A stretch of DNA of 64,000 bases from Pseudomonas hefeiensis (GCF_030687835.1 NZ_CP117449.1:5957001-6021000); one strand, 5' to 3'. Counted from the first letter of the stretch, positions 37,078-46,125 are shown. Notes: generated by a model from the letters alone, not told the origin. A program made the numbers and translations.

Positions 37078-37270
37078 ATTGTGATTCCGGTTCCCTCAGA
37101 CAATTGCATAGCCCAGAGCTGTGGGAGGCTCGCTGCCTCTGAAAAAGATGGCTAAATAAACCATCCAAGACAGTTGCTCCCACATTTGATTGGTGTCGCC
37201 TGCCAGATTGAGGCATTTGCTACACATCCCCAGCTTGTCAGTTCGCCCCTGCGCCGCCACACTAGCGCCT

Positions 37271-37840
37271 ATGAAAAACGTCAGCCCCACCTACCTCAAG
37301 CATCACTTCCTGATTGCCATGCCGCACATGGCCGATCCGAACTTTGCCCATACCTTGACCTACATCGTCGAGCACACGGCCAATGGGGCCATGGGGCTGG
37401 TAATCAATCGCCCGCAGGAATTGAACCTGGCGGACATTCTTGAGCAGTTGCGCCCGGATGTAGAACCGCCACTCTTGTGCCAGCACGTTCCGATTTTCAT
37501 CGGCGGCCCGGTGCAGACTGACCGGGGCTTCGTGCTCCATCCGACAGGGCCGTCCTACCAGGCCACCGTGGACCTGGACGGCGTATCGCTGTCCACCTCC
37601 CAGGACGTGCTGTTCGCCATCGCCGATGGCGTAGGCCCGGAAAAAAGCCTGATCGCCCTCGGCTATGCCGGCTGGGAAGCCGGGCAACTGGAAGCCGAAC
37701 TGGCCGATAACGCCTGGCTGACCTGCCCGTTTGACGCCGACATCCTGTTCAACACCAGCAGCGAACTGCGCCTGGAAGCGGCGGCCAACCGGTTGGGGGT
37801 CAACCTCAGCCTGCTCACCAGCCAGGCAGGACACGCCTGA
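37271..37840 (+). CDS. algH: YqgE/AlgH family protein
   Basis: A 189-aa soluble protein of the UPF0301 family (YLKHHFLIAMPHMADPNFAHTL, GAMGLVINRPQ, FIGGPVQTDRGFVLH). In Pseudomonas it is called AlgH for effects on alginate production; its biochemical role is not established. ATG 37271 is used because the frame above reads IS and REP flank. Its stop overlaps the ruvX start (TGATG), so the pair is co-translated, as in most gamma-proteobacteria. Confidence 0.94.
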   Translation: MKNVSPTYLKHHFLIAMPHMADPNFAHTLTYIVEHTANGAMGLVINRPQELNLADILEQLRPDVEPPLLCQHVPIFIGGPVQTDRGFVLHPTGPSYQATVDLDGVSLSTSQDVLFAIADGVGPEKSLIALGYAGWEAGQLEAELADNAWLTCPFDADILFNTSSELRLEAAANRLGVNLSLLTSQAGHA

Positions 37841-38277
37841 TGGCCCTGCGCCTGCTGTTGGGCTTCGATTACGGCACCAAACAGATCGGCGTAGCGGTCG
37901 GCCAGGTGATTACCGGCCAGGCCCGCGAGTTGTGCACGCTGAAGGCGCAGAACGGCGTTCCGGACTGGAATCAGGTCGAAGCACTGATCAAGGAATGGAA
38001 ACCCGACGCCGTGGTGGTCGGCCTGCCGCTGAACATGGACGGCACGCCCAGCGACATGTGCGTTCGTGCGGAGAAATTTGCCCGCAGGCTCAACGGCCGC
38101 TACAACCTGCCCTTCTATACCCACGATGAGCGCCTGACCACGTTCGAGGCCAAGGGCGAACGCCTGGTACGTGGCGGTCAGAAAGGCAGTTACCGCGACA
38201 ACCCGGTGGACGCTATCGCGGCCGCCCTGCTGCTTCAAGGCTGGCTCGACGCCAACGCCGCCCTGTTCGAAACCTGA
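37840..38277 (+). CDS. ruvX: Holliday junction resolvase-like YqgF / pre-16S rRNA nuclease
   Basis: A 145-aa RNase H-fold nuclease required for 16S rRNA 5' processing. Motifs: LLLGFDYGTKQIGVAVG with the first catalytic Asp, VVVGLPLNMDG, DERLTTFEA, and DNPVDAIAAALLLQ with the last Asp. Its start overlaps the algH stop by one base. A terminator follows, separating it from pyrR. Confidence 0.95.
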   Translation: MALRLLLGFDYGTKQIGVAVGQVITGQARELCTLKAQNGVPDWNQVEALIKEWKPDAVVVGLPLNMDGTPSDMCVRAEKFARRLNGRYNLPFYTHDERLTTFEAKGERLVRGGQKGSYRDNPVDAIAAALLLQGWLDANAALFET

Positions 38278-38284
38278 TTTTTCT

Positions 38285-38312
38285 GAAAGCGCCGCCAGGG
38301 CGCTTTCTTTTA
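38285..38312 (+). terminator. Terminator after ruvX
   Basis: GAAAGCGCC / GGCGCTTTC with a 5-nt loop and a TTTT tail, immediately after the ruvX stop and 50 bp before pyrR. Confidence 0.75.
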
Positions 38313-38362
38313 GCGATAATCCGGGCCGCTGACCACCGGCCCGGAAACCTGAAGGAGCCAGC

Positions 38363-38869
38363 ATGAGCCTGCCCAATCCCGCCGAACTGATCAGCCAGAT
38401 GGCGATTCGTCTCACGGCGCACCTGGAACAACGCGGCATCAGCGAACCGCGCTACATCGGCATTCGCACTGGTGGCATCTGGGTCGCCCAGGCCTTGCTC
38501 GAAGAACTGGGCAGCGATGCGCCGCTGGGTACCCTGGATGTGTCGTTCTACCGCGACGACTTCAGCCAGAACGGCCTGCACCCGCAAGTACGCCCCTCGG
38601 CCCTGCCGTTCGAGATTGAAGGCCAGCATCTGGTATTGATCGACGACGTACTGATGAGCGGCCGGACCATCCGCGCCGCCATGAATGAACTGTTCGATTA
38701 TGGCCGCCCCGCCAGCGTGACCCTGGTGTGCCTGCTGGACCTGGACGCCGCCGAGTTACCGATCCGCCCGAACGTGGTCGGTGCGACGCTGACGCTGGCC
38801 GCTCACGAGCGAGTCAAGCTGTCCGGCCCCGCTCCGCTGCAACTCGAACTGCAAGACCTTGCCCTTTAA
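38363..38869 (+). CDS. pyrR: PyrR: pyrimidine regulatory protein / uracil phosphoribosyltransferase family
   Basis: A 168-aa PRTase-fold protein with the PRPP loop [17 protein letters not shown]. In Bacillus PyrR attenuates pyr transcription by binding mRNA; in Pseudomonas it lies in the pyrR-pyrB-pyrC' operon and regulates pyrimidine genes in another way. AAGGAG sits 8 nt before the ATG. No PyrR-type antiterminator was recognised in the short leader. Confidence 0.94.
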   Translation: MSLPNPAELISQMAIRLTAHLEQRGISEPRYIGIRTGGIWVAQALLEELGSDAPLGTLDVSFYRDDFSQNGLHPQVRPSALPFEIEGQHLVLIDDVLMSGRTIRAAMNELFDYGRPASVTLVCLLDLDAAELPIRPNVVGATLTLAAHERVKLSGPAPLQLELQDLAL

Positions 38870-38893
38870 CTGCCCTTGTAAGAGTCCATTGCG

Positions 38894-39898
38894 ATGACGC
38901 CTCTCGAAACCAAGCGAGCGCTACAGCTCAACGATCAGGGCCAGCTGCGGCACTTCCTGTCCCTCGACGGCCTGCGCCGCGAGCTGCTGACAGAAATCCT
39001 CGACACCGCCGACTCGTTCCTCGAAGTCGGGGCGCGGGCGGTGAAGAAAGTCCCGTTGTTGCGCGGCAAGACCGTGTGCAACGTGTTCTTCGAAAACTCC
39101 ACCCGCACCCGCACCACCTTCGAACTGGCGGCCCAGCGGCTGTCGGCGGACGTGATCACCCTGAACGTCTCCACGTCTTCGGCGAGCAAGGGCGAAACCC
39201 TGCTCGACACCTTGCGCAACCTCGAGGCCATGGCGGCCGACATGTTCGTCGTGCGTCACGGTGATTCCGGCGCCGCGCACTTCATTGCCGAACATGTGTG
39301 CCCGCAGGTGGCGATCATCAACGGCGGCGACGGCCGTCACGCCCACCCGACCCAGGGCATGCTGGACATGCTGACCATCCGTCGGCACAAGGGCAGCTTC
39401 GAGAACCTGTCGGTGGCTATCGTCGGCGACATCCTGCACTCACGGGTGGCCCGTTCGAACATGCTGGCCCTCAAGACTCTCGGCTGCCCGGACATCCGCG
39501 TGATCGCGCCGAAAACACTGCTGCCCATTGGCGTCGAGCAATACGGCGTGAAGGTCTACACCGACATGACCGAAGGTCTCAAGGACGTGGACGTGGTGAT
39601 CATGCTGCGCCTGCAGCGCGAACGCATGACCGGCGGCCTGCTGCCCAGCGAAGGCGAGTTCTACCGCCTGTTCGGCCTGACTACCGCGCGCCTGGCCGGG
39701 GCCAAGCCGGACGCCATCGTCATGCACCCGGGGCCGATCAACCGCGGGGTGGAAATCGAGTCAGCGGTGGCTGACGGGCCGCATTCGGTGATCCTCAACC
39801 AGGTGACCTATGGCATCGCCATCCGCATGGCCGTACTGTCCATGGCCATGAGCGGGCAAACGGCCCAGCGCCAATTCGACCAGGAGAACGCCCAGTGA
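38894..39898 (+). CDS. pyrB: Aspartate carbamoyltransferase catalytic chain
   Basis: First committed enzyme of pyrimidine synthesis (334 aa). Carbamoyl phosphate site: [13 protein letters not shown]; aspartate and domain motifs: [21 protein letters not shown], and [11 protein letters not shown]. No pyrI regulatory gene is present; in Pseudomonas the catalytic chain pairs with the inactive dihydroorotase encoded next door. The stop overlaps the pyrC' start as GTGA. Confidence 0.97.
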   Translation: MTPLETKRALQLNDQGQLRHFLSLDGLRRELLTEILDTADSFLEVGARAVKKVPLLRGKTVCNVFFENSTRTRTTFELAAQRLSADVITLNVSTSSASKGETLLDTLRNLEAMAADMFVVRHGDSGAAHFIAEHVCPQVAIINGGDGRHAHPTQGMLDMLTIRRHKGSFENLSVAIVGDILHSRVARSNMLALKTLGCPDIRVIAPKTLLPIGVEQYGVKVYTDMTEGLKDVDVVIMLRLQRERMTGGLLPSEGEFYRLFGLTTARLAGAKPDAIVMHPGPINRGVEIESAVADGPHSVILNQVTYGIAIRMAVLSMAMSGQTAQRQFDQENAQ

Positions 39899-41166
39899 AG
39901 CTCAGCATTCTCGGCGCACGCGTGATCGATCCGGCCAGCGGCCTGGATCAAGTAACGGACATCCATATCGATGCCTGCAAAATTGTCGCCCTTGGCGCCG
40001 CTCCGGCCGGTTTTACCGCCGTCGATACCCTCAACGCTCAAGGCCTGGTGGCCGCTCCGGGGCTGGTGGACCTGAACGTCGCCCTGCGCGAACCCGGTTA
40101 CAGCCGCAAAGGCAACATCGTCAGCGAGACCCGGGCCGCCGCCGCCGGTGGCGTGACCAGTTTGTGCTGCCCGCCGCAGACCAAGCCAGTACTGGATACT
40201 TCGGCCGTGGCCGAACTGATCCTCGATCGCGCCCGCGAGGCCGGCAACACTAAGGTTTTCCCTATCGGCGCGCTGAGCAAAGGCCTCGATGGCGAACAAC
40301 TGGCTGAACTCATTGCGCTGCGCGACGCCGGTTGCGTGGCGTTCGGCAACGGCCTGAACAGTTTCCGCAACACCCGTACCCTGTGTCGCGCCCTGGAATA
40401 CGCAGCGACCTTCGGCCTGACGGTGATCTTCAACTCCCAGGATCATGATCTGGCTGAAGGTGGGCTGGCCCACGAAGGCCCGACCGCCAGTTTCCTCGGC
40501 CTGCCGGGCATTCCGGAAACCGCCGAAACCGTGGCCCTGGCCCGGGACCTGCTGCTGGTGGAACAAAGCGGCGTGCGCGCGCACTTCAGCCAGTTGACCA
40601 GCGCCCGCGGCGCCGCGCTGATCGCCCAGGCCCAGGCTCGCGGCCTGCCCGTCACCGCCGATGTGGCGCTGTACCAACTGATCCTGACCGACGAAGCGCT
40701 GATTGACTTCAACAGCGTCTATCACGTCCAGCCGCCGCTGCGCACCCGCGCCGACCGTGACGGCTTGCGCGAGGCCGTGAAGTCCGGGGTGATCTCGGCC
40801 ATCTCCAGCCATCACCAACCCCACGAGCGCGATGCCAAGCTGGCACCATTTGGCGCCACGGAACCGGGCATCAGCAGCGTCGAACTGTTGCTGCCGCTGG
40901 CCATGACGCTGGTGGAAGACGGATTGCTGGACCTGCCGACCTTGCTGGCACGCCTGAGCAACGGGCCGGCCGAAGCGCTGCAATTACCGGTGGGTAAACT
41001 GGCAGTGGGCGCAGCGGCGGACCTGGTGCTGTTCGACACGGCAGCGTCCACCGTGGCCGGCGAAGCCTGGCGCTCCAAGGGTGACAACTGCCCGTTCCTC
41101 GGCCACAGCTTGCCGGGGGTGGTGCGTTACACCCTGATGGATGGGCGGATCACTCACCAGATCTGA
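39895..41166 (+). CDS. pyrC': Inactive dihydroorotase-like subunit of aspartate transcarbamoylase
   Basis: A 423-aa dihydroorotase homologue that starts with GTG inside the pyrB stop. The zinc-binding HxH motif of true dihydroorotases is replaced: the stretch after [10 protein letters not shown] reads [14 protein letters not shown] rather than HVHLREPG. That loss agrees with the known pyrC' pseudo-enzyme, which forms a dodecameric complex with PyrB and is needed for its activity. A separate active PyrC is expected elsewhere in the genome. Confidence 0.92.
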   Translation: MKLSILGARVIDPASGLDQVTDIHIDACKIVALGAAPAGFTAVDTLNAQGLVAAPGLVDLNVALREPGYSRKGNIVSETRAAAAGGVTSLCCPPQTKPVLDTSAVAELILDRAREAGNTKVFPIGALSKGLDGEQLAELIALRDAGCVAFGNGLNSFRNTRTLCRALEYAATFGLTVIFNSQDHDLAEGGLAHEGPTASFLGLPGIPETAETVALARDLLLVEQSGVRAHFSQLTSARGAALIAQAQARGLPVTADVALYQLILTDEALIDFNSVYHVQPPLRTRADRDGLREAVKSGVISAISSHHQPHERDAKLAPFGATEPGISSVELLLPLAMTLVEDGLLDLPTLLARLSNGPAEALQLPVGKLAVGAAADLVLFDTAASTVAGEAWRSKGDNCPFLGHSLPGVVRYTLMDGRITHQI

Positions 41167-41175
41167 CACCGAGTC

Positions 41176-41283
41176 GCCTGCTTCGCGAGCAAGCCCGCTC
41201 CCACATGAGATCTTCGGTGGACACAAGATTTGTGAACACCTCGGATTCAATGTGGGAGCGGGCTTGCTCGCGAATGCAGGCGA
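41176..41283. repeat. REP pair after pyrC'
   Basis: CGCGAGCAAGCCCGCTCCCAC near 41184 and inverted TGTGGGAGCGGGCTTGCTCG near 41250; GCCCG variant, uninterrupted, between convergent genes. Confidence 0.9.
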
Positions 41284-41298
41284 CCCGGTCTAGCTGAT

Positions 41299-41727
41299 TT
41301 AGTGAAAAGCCCCACGCTTCTGCGCATTGCGAATCGAAACCTGATCGTTCAGCGTCCAGAAGTCATACAGCACCCCCAGGAAAAACACCCCGCCGGTCAG
41401 CAGGTAAAGGATGCCGGTGAGCCATTTGCCCTGGTACATGCGGTGCACACCCAGCACACCGAGAAACGTCAGCAGAATCCACGCCACGCTGTACTCGAGG
41501 GGACCCGGGGTGAAGCGCAGATCGGCTTCCCGATCCATGGCCGGAATCAGGAACAGGTCGATCAACCAACCGATGCCCAACAGGCCAAAGGTGAAAAACC
41601 AGATCGTGCCGGTGACCGGTTTGCCGTAATAGAAGCGGTGGGCGCCGGTAAAGCCGAAAATCCACAAGAGATAGCCGATCACTTTGCTGTGGGTATCGCG
41701 TAAAGCGTCCTGCTGATAGCTGTTCAT
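41299..41727 (-). CDS. TM2 domain protein with two repeats
   Basis: A 142-aa membrane protein made of two TM2-type repeats: KVIGYLLWIFGFTGAHRFYYG...IGWLIDLFLIP, and AWILLTFLGVLGVHRMYQG...GVLYDFWTLNDQV. Each repeat has the G-HRFY/HRMY signature between two helices. Function unknown; in bacteria such proteins are usually uncharacterised. It is convergent with pyrC' and divergent from the NlpC/P60 gene. Confidence 0.85.
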   Translation of the reverse strand: MNSYQQDALRDTHSKVIGYLLWIFGFTGAHRFYYGKPVTGTIWFFTFGLLGIGWLIDLFLIPAMDREADLRFTPGPLEYSVAWILLTFLGVLGVHRMYQGKWLTGILYLLTGGVFFLGVLYDFWTLNDQVSIRNAQKRGAFH

Positions 41728-41936
41728 GAATCGCCTCTTTTGCCTCGATAGATAAATTTGTTCGGATTATTTGTGACTTTTTTATGGATTGCCGACAAGC
41801 GGTCTCGCGCGTCTGGAACCCGGTAAACCCCCGCGCTGTCTGGGTTCTGTCAGATAATCAGCTCAATATGTCGCAATTATGCGGGTTTGCCCCCAGGTTG
41901 CGATTCGACAAACGGCCTCGGAACACTAAAAAAAGC

Positions 41937-41945
41937 TGTTATAAA
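41937..41945 (+). promoter_or_regulatory. Extended -10 promoter of the NlpC/P60 gene
   Basis: TG-T-TATAAA about 30 bp upstream of the ATG; predicted start near 41952. No clear -35. Confidence 0.45.
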
Positions 41946-41976
41946 GTTGCGCGCTTACCTTCAAGAGCCCTGCCTA

Positions 41977-42588
41977 ATGCGTCCATTTTTCAAGACATGG
42001 CTAACCATTTGCCTATTATTGCCCTTGGCCGCCCACGCCACCAATCGTGAGCAACGTCTTCCCAACGTCAACGGCTACACCCCTAAATCCCATGTTTCTG
42101 CTCCTTCGAGCAAGAACAAGCGAAATGCTCAGCGTTTGAGCAGCGTCAATAGCAAGCTGGTTCCGGTCATGACTGCCAAGACGAGCAGCAACGTCTTGAG
42201 CCGTGCCGTGAACGTACTGGGAACACCTTACCGTTGGGGCGGCAGCAGCCCAAGCAAAGGTTTCGATTGCAGCGGCCTGGTGAAATACGCCTTCAACGAT
42301 GCCACCTTCGACCTTCCGCGCACGTCCAACGCGATGGCCAGCGGTCACGGTCAGAAGGTCGATCGCAAGGACCTCAAGCCTGGCGACCTGATTTTCTTCA
42401 AACTCAAGAGCCGCCGTGTCAACCACGTGGCCATCTACCTGGGCAACGACCGCTTCATCCACGCCCCGCGTCGTGGCAAGTCGGTGACCATCGATACCTT
42501 GAACAAGCCGTACTGGAACAGCCACTACGTCCTTGCCAAGCGGATTCTGCCCAAAGAGCCGAAAGGGATGCAGGTGGTTCAGCGCTGA
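41977..42588 (+). CDS. NlpC/P60 family cell-wall peptidase
   Basis: Exported 203-aa cysteine peptidase of the Spr/MepS type that cuts peptidoglycan peptides. The signal peptide is residues 1-22 (TICLLLPLAAHA); there is no lipobox Cys, so it is periplasmic rather than a lipoprotein. A Ser/Lys-rich linker follows to residue 65. Catalytic C98 in GFDCSGLVKYAF, H150 in RRVNHVAIYLG, and H162 in RFIHAP form the triad. Start at 41977; the frame above it is upstream DNA. Confidence 0.93.
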   Translation: MRPFFKTWLTICLLLPLAAHATNREQRLPNVNGYTPKSHVSAPSSKNKRNAQRLSSVNSKLVPVMTAKTSSNVLSRAVNVLGTPYRWGGSSPSKGFDCSGLVKYAFNDATFDLPRTSNAMASGHGQKVDRKDLKPGDLIFFKLKSRRVNHVAIYLGNDRFIHAPRRGKSVTIDTLNKPYWNSHYVLAKRILPKEPKGMQVVQR

Positions 42589-42621
42589 TTTGAAAGTGGC
42601 ATATTTGCCAGTTCAAGCAAA

Positions 42622-42715
42622 ACTGTGGGAGCGAGCCTGCTCGCGATAGCCGTACATCCGTCAACTTCAATGTTGGCTGATCCAACGCTATCGCGAGCAG
42701 GCTCGCTCCCACAGG
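42622..42715. repeat. REP pair between the NlpC/P60 gene and pilT
   Basis: CTGTGGGAGCGAGCCTGCTCG near 42623 and inverted CGCGAGCAGGCTCGCTCCCAC near 42691; GCTCG variant, uninterrupted. Confidence 0.9.
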
Positions 42716-42733
42716 GGTTTCTGTAGCCGATCC

Positions 42734-43768
42734 TCAGAAATTATCCGGCGTACGCGCCCGCTCCCGCGCGTGCTCGCGGCTGATCAGCCCCTTGTTCAGC
42801 AGATCCTTCAAACACATATCCAATGTCTGCATCCCCAGCGACCCACCGGTCTGGATCGCCGAGTACATCTGCGCCACCTTGTCCTCGCGGATCAGGTTAC
42901 GGATCGCCGATGTACCCAGCATGATTTCATGAGCCGCGACCCGGCCGCCGCCAATCTTCTTGACCAGCGTCTGTGAAATCACCGCCTGCAAGGATTCGGA
43001 CAACATCGAACGAACCATGGATTTCTCATCCCCCGGGAACACATCCACTACCCGGTCGATGGTCTTGGCCGCCGAGGTGGTGTGCAGGGTGCCGAACACC
43101 AGGTGACCGGTTTCGGCGGCGGTCAGAGCCAGGCGGATGGTCTCCAGGTCACGCATCTCCCCCACCAGAATCACGTCCGGGTCTTCGCGCAGGGCTGAGC
43201 GCAGGGCCGTGGAGAAGCTTTGGGTGTCACGGTGCACTTCGCGCTGGTTAATCAGGCATTTGCGCGGTTCGTGGACAAACTCGATGGGGTCTTCGATGGT
43301 GAGGATGTGATGGTGTTTGTGGGTGTTGAGGTAGTCGATCATCGCCGCCAGGGTGGTGGACTTGCCGGAGCCGGTCGGCCCGGTCACCAACACCAGCCCG
43401 CGAGGCGCCTCGGTCACTTTGCGAAACACTTCGCCCATCCCCAGGTCTTCCATGGTCAGGACTTTCGACGGGATGGTCCGAAACACCGCACCTGCACCGC
43501 GATTCTGGTTGAACGCATTGACCCGGAACCGTGCGACGCCCGGCACGTCGAAGGAAAAGTCGGTCTCCAGAAACTTCTCGTAATCTACCCGCTGCCGGTC
43601 GTTCATGATGTCGTAGATCAGCTCATGGACCTGCTTGTGGTCCAGGGCCGGCAGGTTGATCCGCCTCACATCGCCATCGACACGAATCATTGGCGGCAGC
43701 CCGGCGGACAAGTGCAGGTCCGATGCGCCCTGCTTGGCGCTGAACGCCAGTAACTCAGTGATATCCAT
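42734..43768 (-). CDS. pilT: Type IV pilus retraction ATPase
   Basis: Hexameric retraction motor of 344 aa. Walker A GPTGSGKST at 130-138, the Asp box region ILTIEDPIEF, Walker B DVILVGEMRDLETI, and the His box TGHLVFGTLHTTSA; the C-terminal AIRNLIRE motif marks PilT rather than PilB. ATG 43768. It is divergent from yggS as in PAO1, but the accessory motor gene pilU, normally next to pilT, is missing here; the NlpC/P60 gene lies in its place. Confidence 0.95.
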   Translation of the reverse strand: MDITELLAFSAKQGASDLHLSAGLPPMIRVDGDVRRINLPALDHKQVHELIYDIMNDRQRVDYEKFLETDFSFDVPGVARFRVNAFNQNRGAGAVFRTIPSKVLTMEDLGMGEVFRKVTEAPRGLVLVTGPTGSGKSTTLAAMIDYLNTHKHHHILTIEDPIEFVHEPRKCLINQREVHRDTQSFSTALRSALREDPDVILVGEMRDLETIRLALTAAETGHLVFGTLHTTSAAKTIDRVVDVFPGDEKSMVRSMLSESLQAVISQTLVKKIGGGRVAAHEIMLGTSAIRNLIREDKVAQMYSAIQTGGSLGMQTLDMCLKDLLNKGLISREHARERARTPDNF

Positions 43769-43821
43769 AGCGCTCCTCAATTCCAGTAGAATGCCGCGAA
43801 CCTCACCGCTGGCGCTTCTTT

Positions 43822-44508
43822 ATGTCCACGATAGCAGACAACATTGCCCAGGTTAGATCGCGTATCCGCGCAGCCGAACAAGCCGCCCACCGCGACGAAC
43901 ACAGCGTGCAGCTGCTGGCGGTGAGCAAGACCAAGCCCGCCCAGGCGCTGCGTGAAGCCTATGCCGCCGGCCTGCGGGACTTTGGCGAGAACTATCTGCA
44001 GGAGGCGCTGGGCAAACAGGCCGAACTGACCGACCTGCCCTTGATCTGGCACTTCATCGGCCCCATTCAATCGAACAAGACGCGCGCTATCGCCGAACAT
44101 TTCGACTGGGTGCACTCCGTGGATCGCTTGAAAATTGCACAACGCCTGTCCGAGCAGCGCCCGGCCGACCTGCCGCCGCTGAACATCTGTATCCAGGTCA
44201 ACGTCAGCGGCGAAGACAGCAAATCCGGCTGTACGGCGGCGGATCTGCCCGCTCTGGCCAGCGCCATCAGCGCGTTGCCACACCTGAAGCTGCGCGGGTT
44301 GATGGCGATTCCCGAGCCAACCGAAGAACGTGCCGCCCAGGATGCCGCCTTCGCAGCGGTTCAACGCTTGCAAGCCGATCTGAAGCTACCGCTGGACACC
44401 CTTTCCATGGGCATGAGCCATGACCTGGAATCCGCCATTGCCCAGGGCGCCACCTGGGTGCGGATCGGTACAGCCCTGTTTGGCGCTCGCGACTATAGCG
44501 CTAGCTAG
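43822..44508 (+). CDS. yggS: Pyridoxal phosphate homeostasis protein YggS
   Basis: A 228-aa PLP-binding protein with alanine-racemase-like barrel; K36 in LLAVSKTKP should hold PLP. Other motifs: FGENYLQEA, WHFIGPIQSNK, LSMGMSHDLESAIAQGATWVRIGTALFG. It buffers PLP and affects amino-acid pools. It begins the yggS-proC-yggT cluster, 43 bp before proC. Confidence 0.95.
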   Translation: MSTIADNIAQVRSRIRAAEQAAHRDEHSVQLLAVSKTKPAQALREAYAAGLRDFGENYLQEALGKQAELTDLPLIWHFIGPIQSNKTRAIAEHFDWVHSVDRLKIAQRLSEQRPADLPPLNICIQVNVSGEDSKSGCTAADLPALASAISALPHLKLRGLMAIPEPTEERAAQDAAFAAVQRLQADLKLPLDTLSMGMSHDLESAIAQGATWVRIGTALFGARDYSAS

Positions 44509-44550
44509 TCGTAAGCCATGCTGACTCAACTCTCTAATCAAGGACCTGTC

Positions 44551-45369
44551 ATGAGCAACACACGTATTGCCTTCATTGGCGCCGGCAACATGGCCGCCAG
44601 CCTGATCGGCGGCCTGCGGGCCAAGGGTCTGGACGCTTCGCAGATTCGCGCCAGCGATCCGGGTGCCGAGACTCGCGCCCGGGTGAGCACAGAGCACGGC
44701 ATCGAAACGTTCGCCGACAACGCCCAGGCCATCGAGGGCGTGGACGTCATCGTGCTGGCGGTCAAGCCACAAGCGATGAAAACCGTTTGCGAGGCCCTTC
44801 GCCCAAGTCTCAAACCCCATCAGATGGTGGTGTCGATCGCCGCCGGCATCACCTGCGCCAGCATGAACACCTGGCTCGGCGCCCAGCCGATCGTGCGCTG
44901 CATGCCCAACACCCCGGCGCTGCTGCGCCAGGGCGTCAGTGGGCTGTTCGCGACCGCACAAGTGACCGCTGAACAGCGCCAGCAGGCCGAAGAGTTGCTA
45001 TCGGCCGTAGGCCTGGCGCTGTGGCTGGAAACCGAGCAGCAACTGGATGCAGTGACGGCGGTGTCCGGCTCGGGCCCGGCATACTTTTTCCTGCTGATCG
45101 AAGCCATGACCGCCGCCGGTGAAAAACTCGGCCTGCCACGGGAAACCGCCGCCAAGCTGACGTTGCAGACCGCACTGGGCGCCGCCCACATGGCAGTGTC
45201 CAGCGATGTCGATGCGGCCGAACTGCGGCGCCGGGTGACTTCACCTGCCGGCACCACCGAAGCGGCTATCAAATCGTTCCAGGCCGGGGGCTTCGAAGCC
45301 CTGGTGGAAAAAGCACTCGGCGCCGCCGCGCACCGCTCGGCCGAAATGGCCGAACAACTGGGCCAATAA
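44551..45369 (+). CDS. proC: Pyrroline-5-carboxylate reductase
   Basis: Final enzyme of proline synthesis (272 aa), reducing P5C with NAD(P)H. Rossmann motif FIGAGNMAASLIGG at the N-terminus; C-terminal motifs VSGSGPAYFFLLIEAM and RRRVTSPAGTTEAAI are the family signature. ATG 44551 follows AAGGA; yggT starts 10 bp after its stop. Confidence 0.96.
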   Translation: MSNTRIAFIGAGNMAASLIGGLRAKGLDASQIRASDPGAETRARVSTEHGIETFADNAQAIEGVDVIVLAVKPQAMKTVCEALRPSLKPHQMVVSIAAGITCASMNTWLGAQPIVRCMPNTPALLRQGVSGLFATAQVTAEQRQQAEELLSAVGLALWLETEQQLDAVTAVSGSGPAYFFLLIEAMTAAGEKLGLPRETAAKLTLQTALGAAHMAVSSDVDAAELRRRVTSPAGTTEAAIKSFQAGGFEALVEKALGAAAHRSAEMAEQLGQ

Positions 45370-45379
45370 GGAGCCATTC

Positions 45380-45970
45380 ATGATCGGATTGAACACTGCA
45401 GCGGTCTACGTGCTGCAAACCCTCGGCAGCCTGTACCTGCTGATCGTGCTGCTGCGCTTTGTGCTGCAACTGGTGCGCGCCAACTTCTACAACCCGCTGT
45501 GCCAGTTCATCGTCAAGGCCACCCAGCCGTTGCTCAAGCCGCTGCGCCGGATCATTCCGAGCGTGTTCGGCCTGGACATGTCATCGCTGGTCCTGGCGAT
45601 CATCGTGCAACTGGCGCTGATGGCCCTGACCCTGCTGCTGACCTACGGCACCACCGGCAACCCGCTGCAATTGCTGATCTGGTCAATCATTGGCGTGACC
45701 GCGCTGTTCCTGAAGATTTTCTTCTTCGCCCTGATCATCAGCGTGATCCTGTCCTGGGTCGCTCCCGGCAGCCACAATCCGGGCGCCGAACTGGTGAACC
45801 AGATCTGCGAGCCGGCGCTGGCACCGTTCCGCCGCATCGTGCCGAACCTCGGCGGGCTGGATATCTCGCCGATCCTGGCGTTCCTGGTGCTCAAGCTGAT
45901 CGACATGCTGGTGATCAACAACCTGGCGGCGATGACCATGATGCCGCAAATCCTGCGTCTGCTGATCTGA
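45380..45970 (+). CDS. yggT: YggT family integral membrane protein
   Basis: A 196-aa inner-membrane protein with two repeated YGGT units, each a helix pair: [27 protein letters not shown]..., then [24 protein letters not shown].... Possibly osmotic or transport related; function unknown. AAGGAG is 6 nt before the ATG. It is co-directional with yggS-proC and probably in one transcript. Confidence 0.92.
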   Translation: MIGLNTAAVYVLQTLGSLYLLIVLLRFVLQLVRANFYNPLCQFIVKATQPLLKPLRRIIPSVFGLDMSSLVLAIIVQLALMALTLLLTYGTTGNPLQLLIWSIIGVTALFLKIFFFALIISVILSWVAPGSHNPGAELVNQICEPALAPFRRIVPNLGGLDISPILAFLVLKLIDMLVINNLAAMTMMPQILRLLI

Positions 45971-46002
45971 CCCAATATCGGCCTGATCAGTCAGCACTCC
46001 TC

Positions 46003-46030
46003 TCTGTGGGAGCAAAGCTTGCTCCCACAG
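46003..46030. repeat. Compact REP hairpin after yggT
   Basis: CTGTGGGAGCAAAGCTTGCTC running straight into CCACAG: a nearly perfect palindrome of about 28 bp, a collapsed REP pair. It may also terminate yggT. Confidence 0.8.
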
Positions 46031-46125
46031 GGTTTGCACCCGCCGAACAATCAGCTCCGGCCTTTGCTTGCCGCTTGCCACAGCGGTCTTTAGACTTACG
46101 CCTCATTTCAACGAGAGCAGGGTCG

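Larger units (their letters stand above)
35932..37176 (+). mobile_element. IS110-family insertion sequence, copy 3, inserted at a REP-like site
   Basis: A 1245-bp element on the plus strand. It begins CTTGTGTCTTG, then has about 210 nt of non-coding DNA, the transposase, and about 100 nt of right end with two small hairpins (GAGGC-TCGCT-GCCTC and GATGG...CCATC). CT core dinucleotides lie at 35932-35933 and 37177-37178. Joining 35931 to 37177 gives CAGCCCG-CT-CCCACA, the same site used by copies 1 and 2. I set the right boundary partly because the loop-2 guide matches ACAGTTG at 37170-37176 exactly. Confidence 0.87.

Noticed and set aside
37122..37140. TGTGGGAGGCTCGCTGCC as an alternative right boundary of IS110 copy 3
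   Set aside because: It looks REP-like but lacks CT followed by CCCAC. The loop-2 guide matches the bases just before 37177 instead.
38285..38312. A PyrR-controlled attenuator before pyrR
   Set aside because: It is a simple terminator right after ruvX with no competing antiterminator helix or PyrR-binding loop visible.
45499..46125. A 209-residue N-terminal extension of MetX
   Set aside because: It runs through yggT in a second phase and a REP; MetX homologues begin near 46126.
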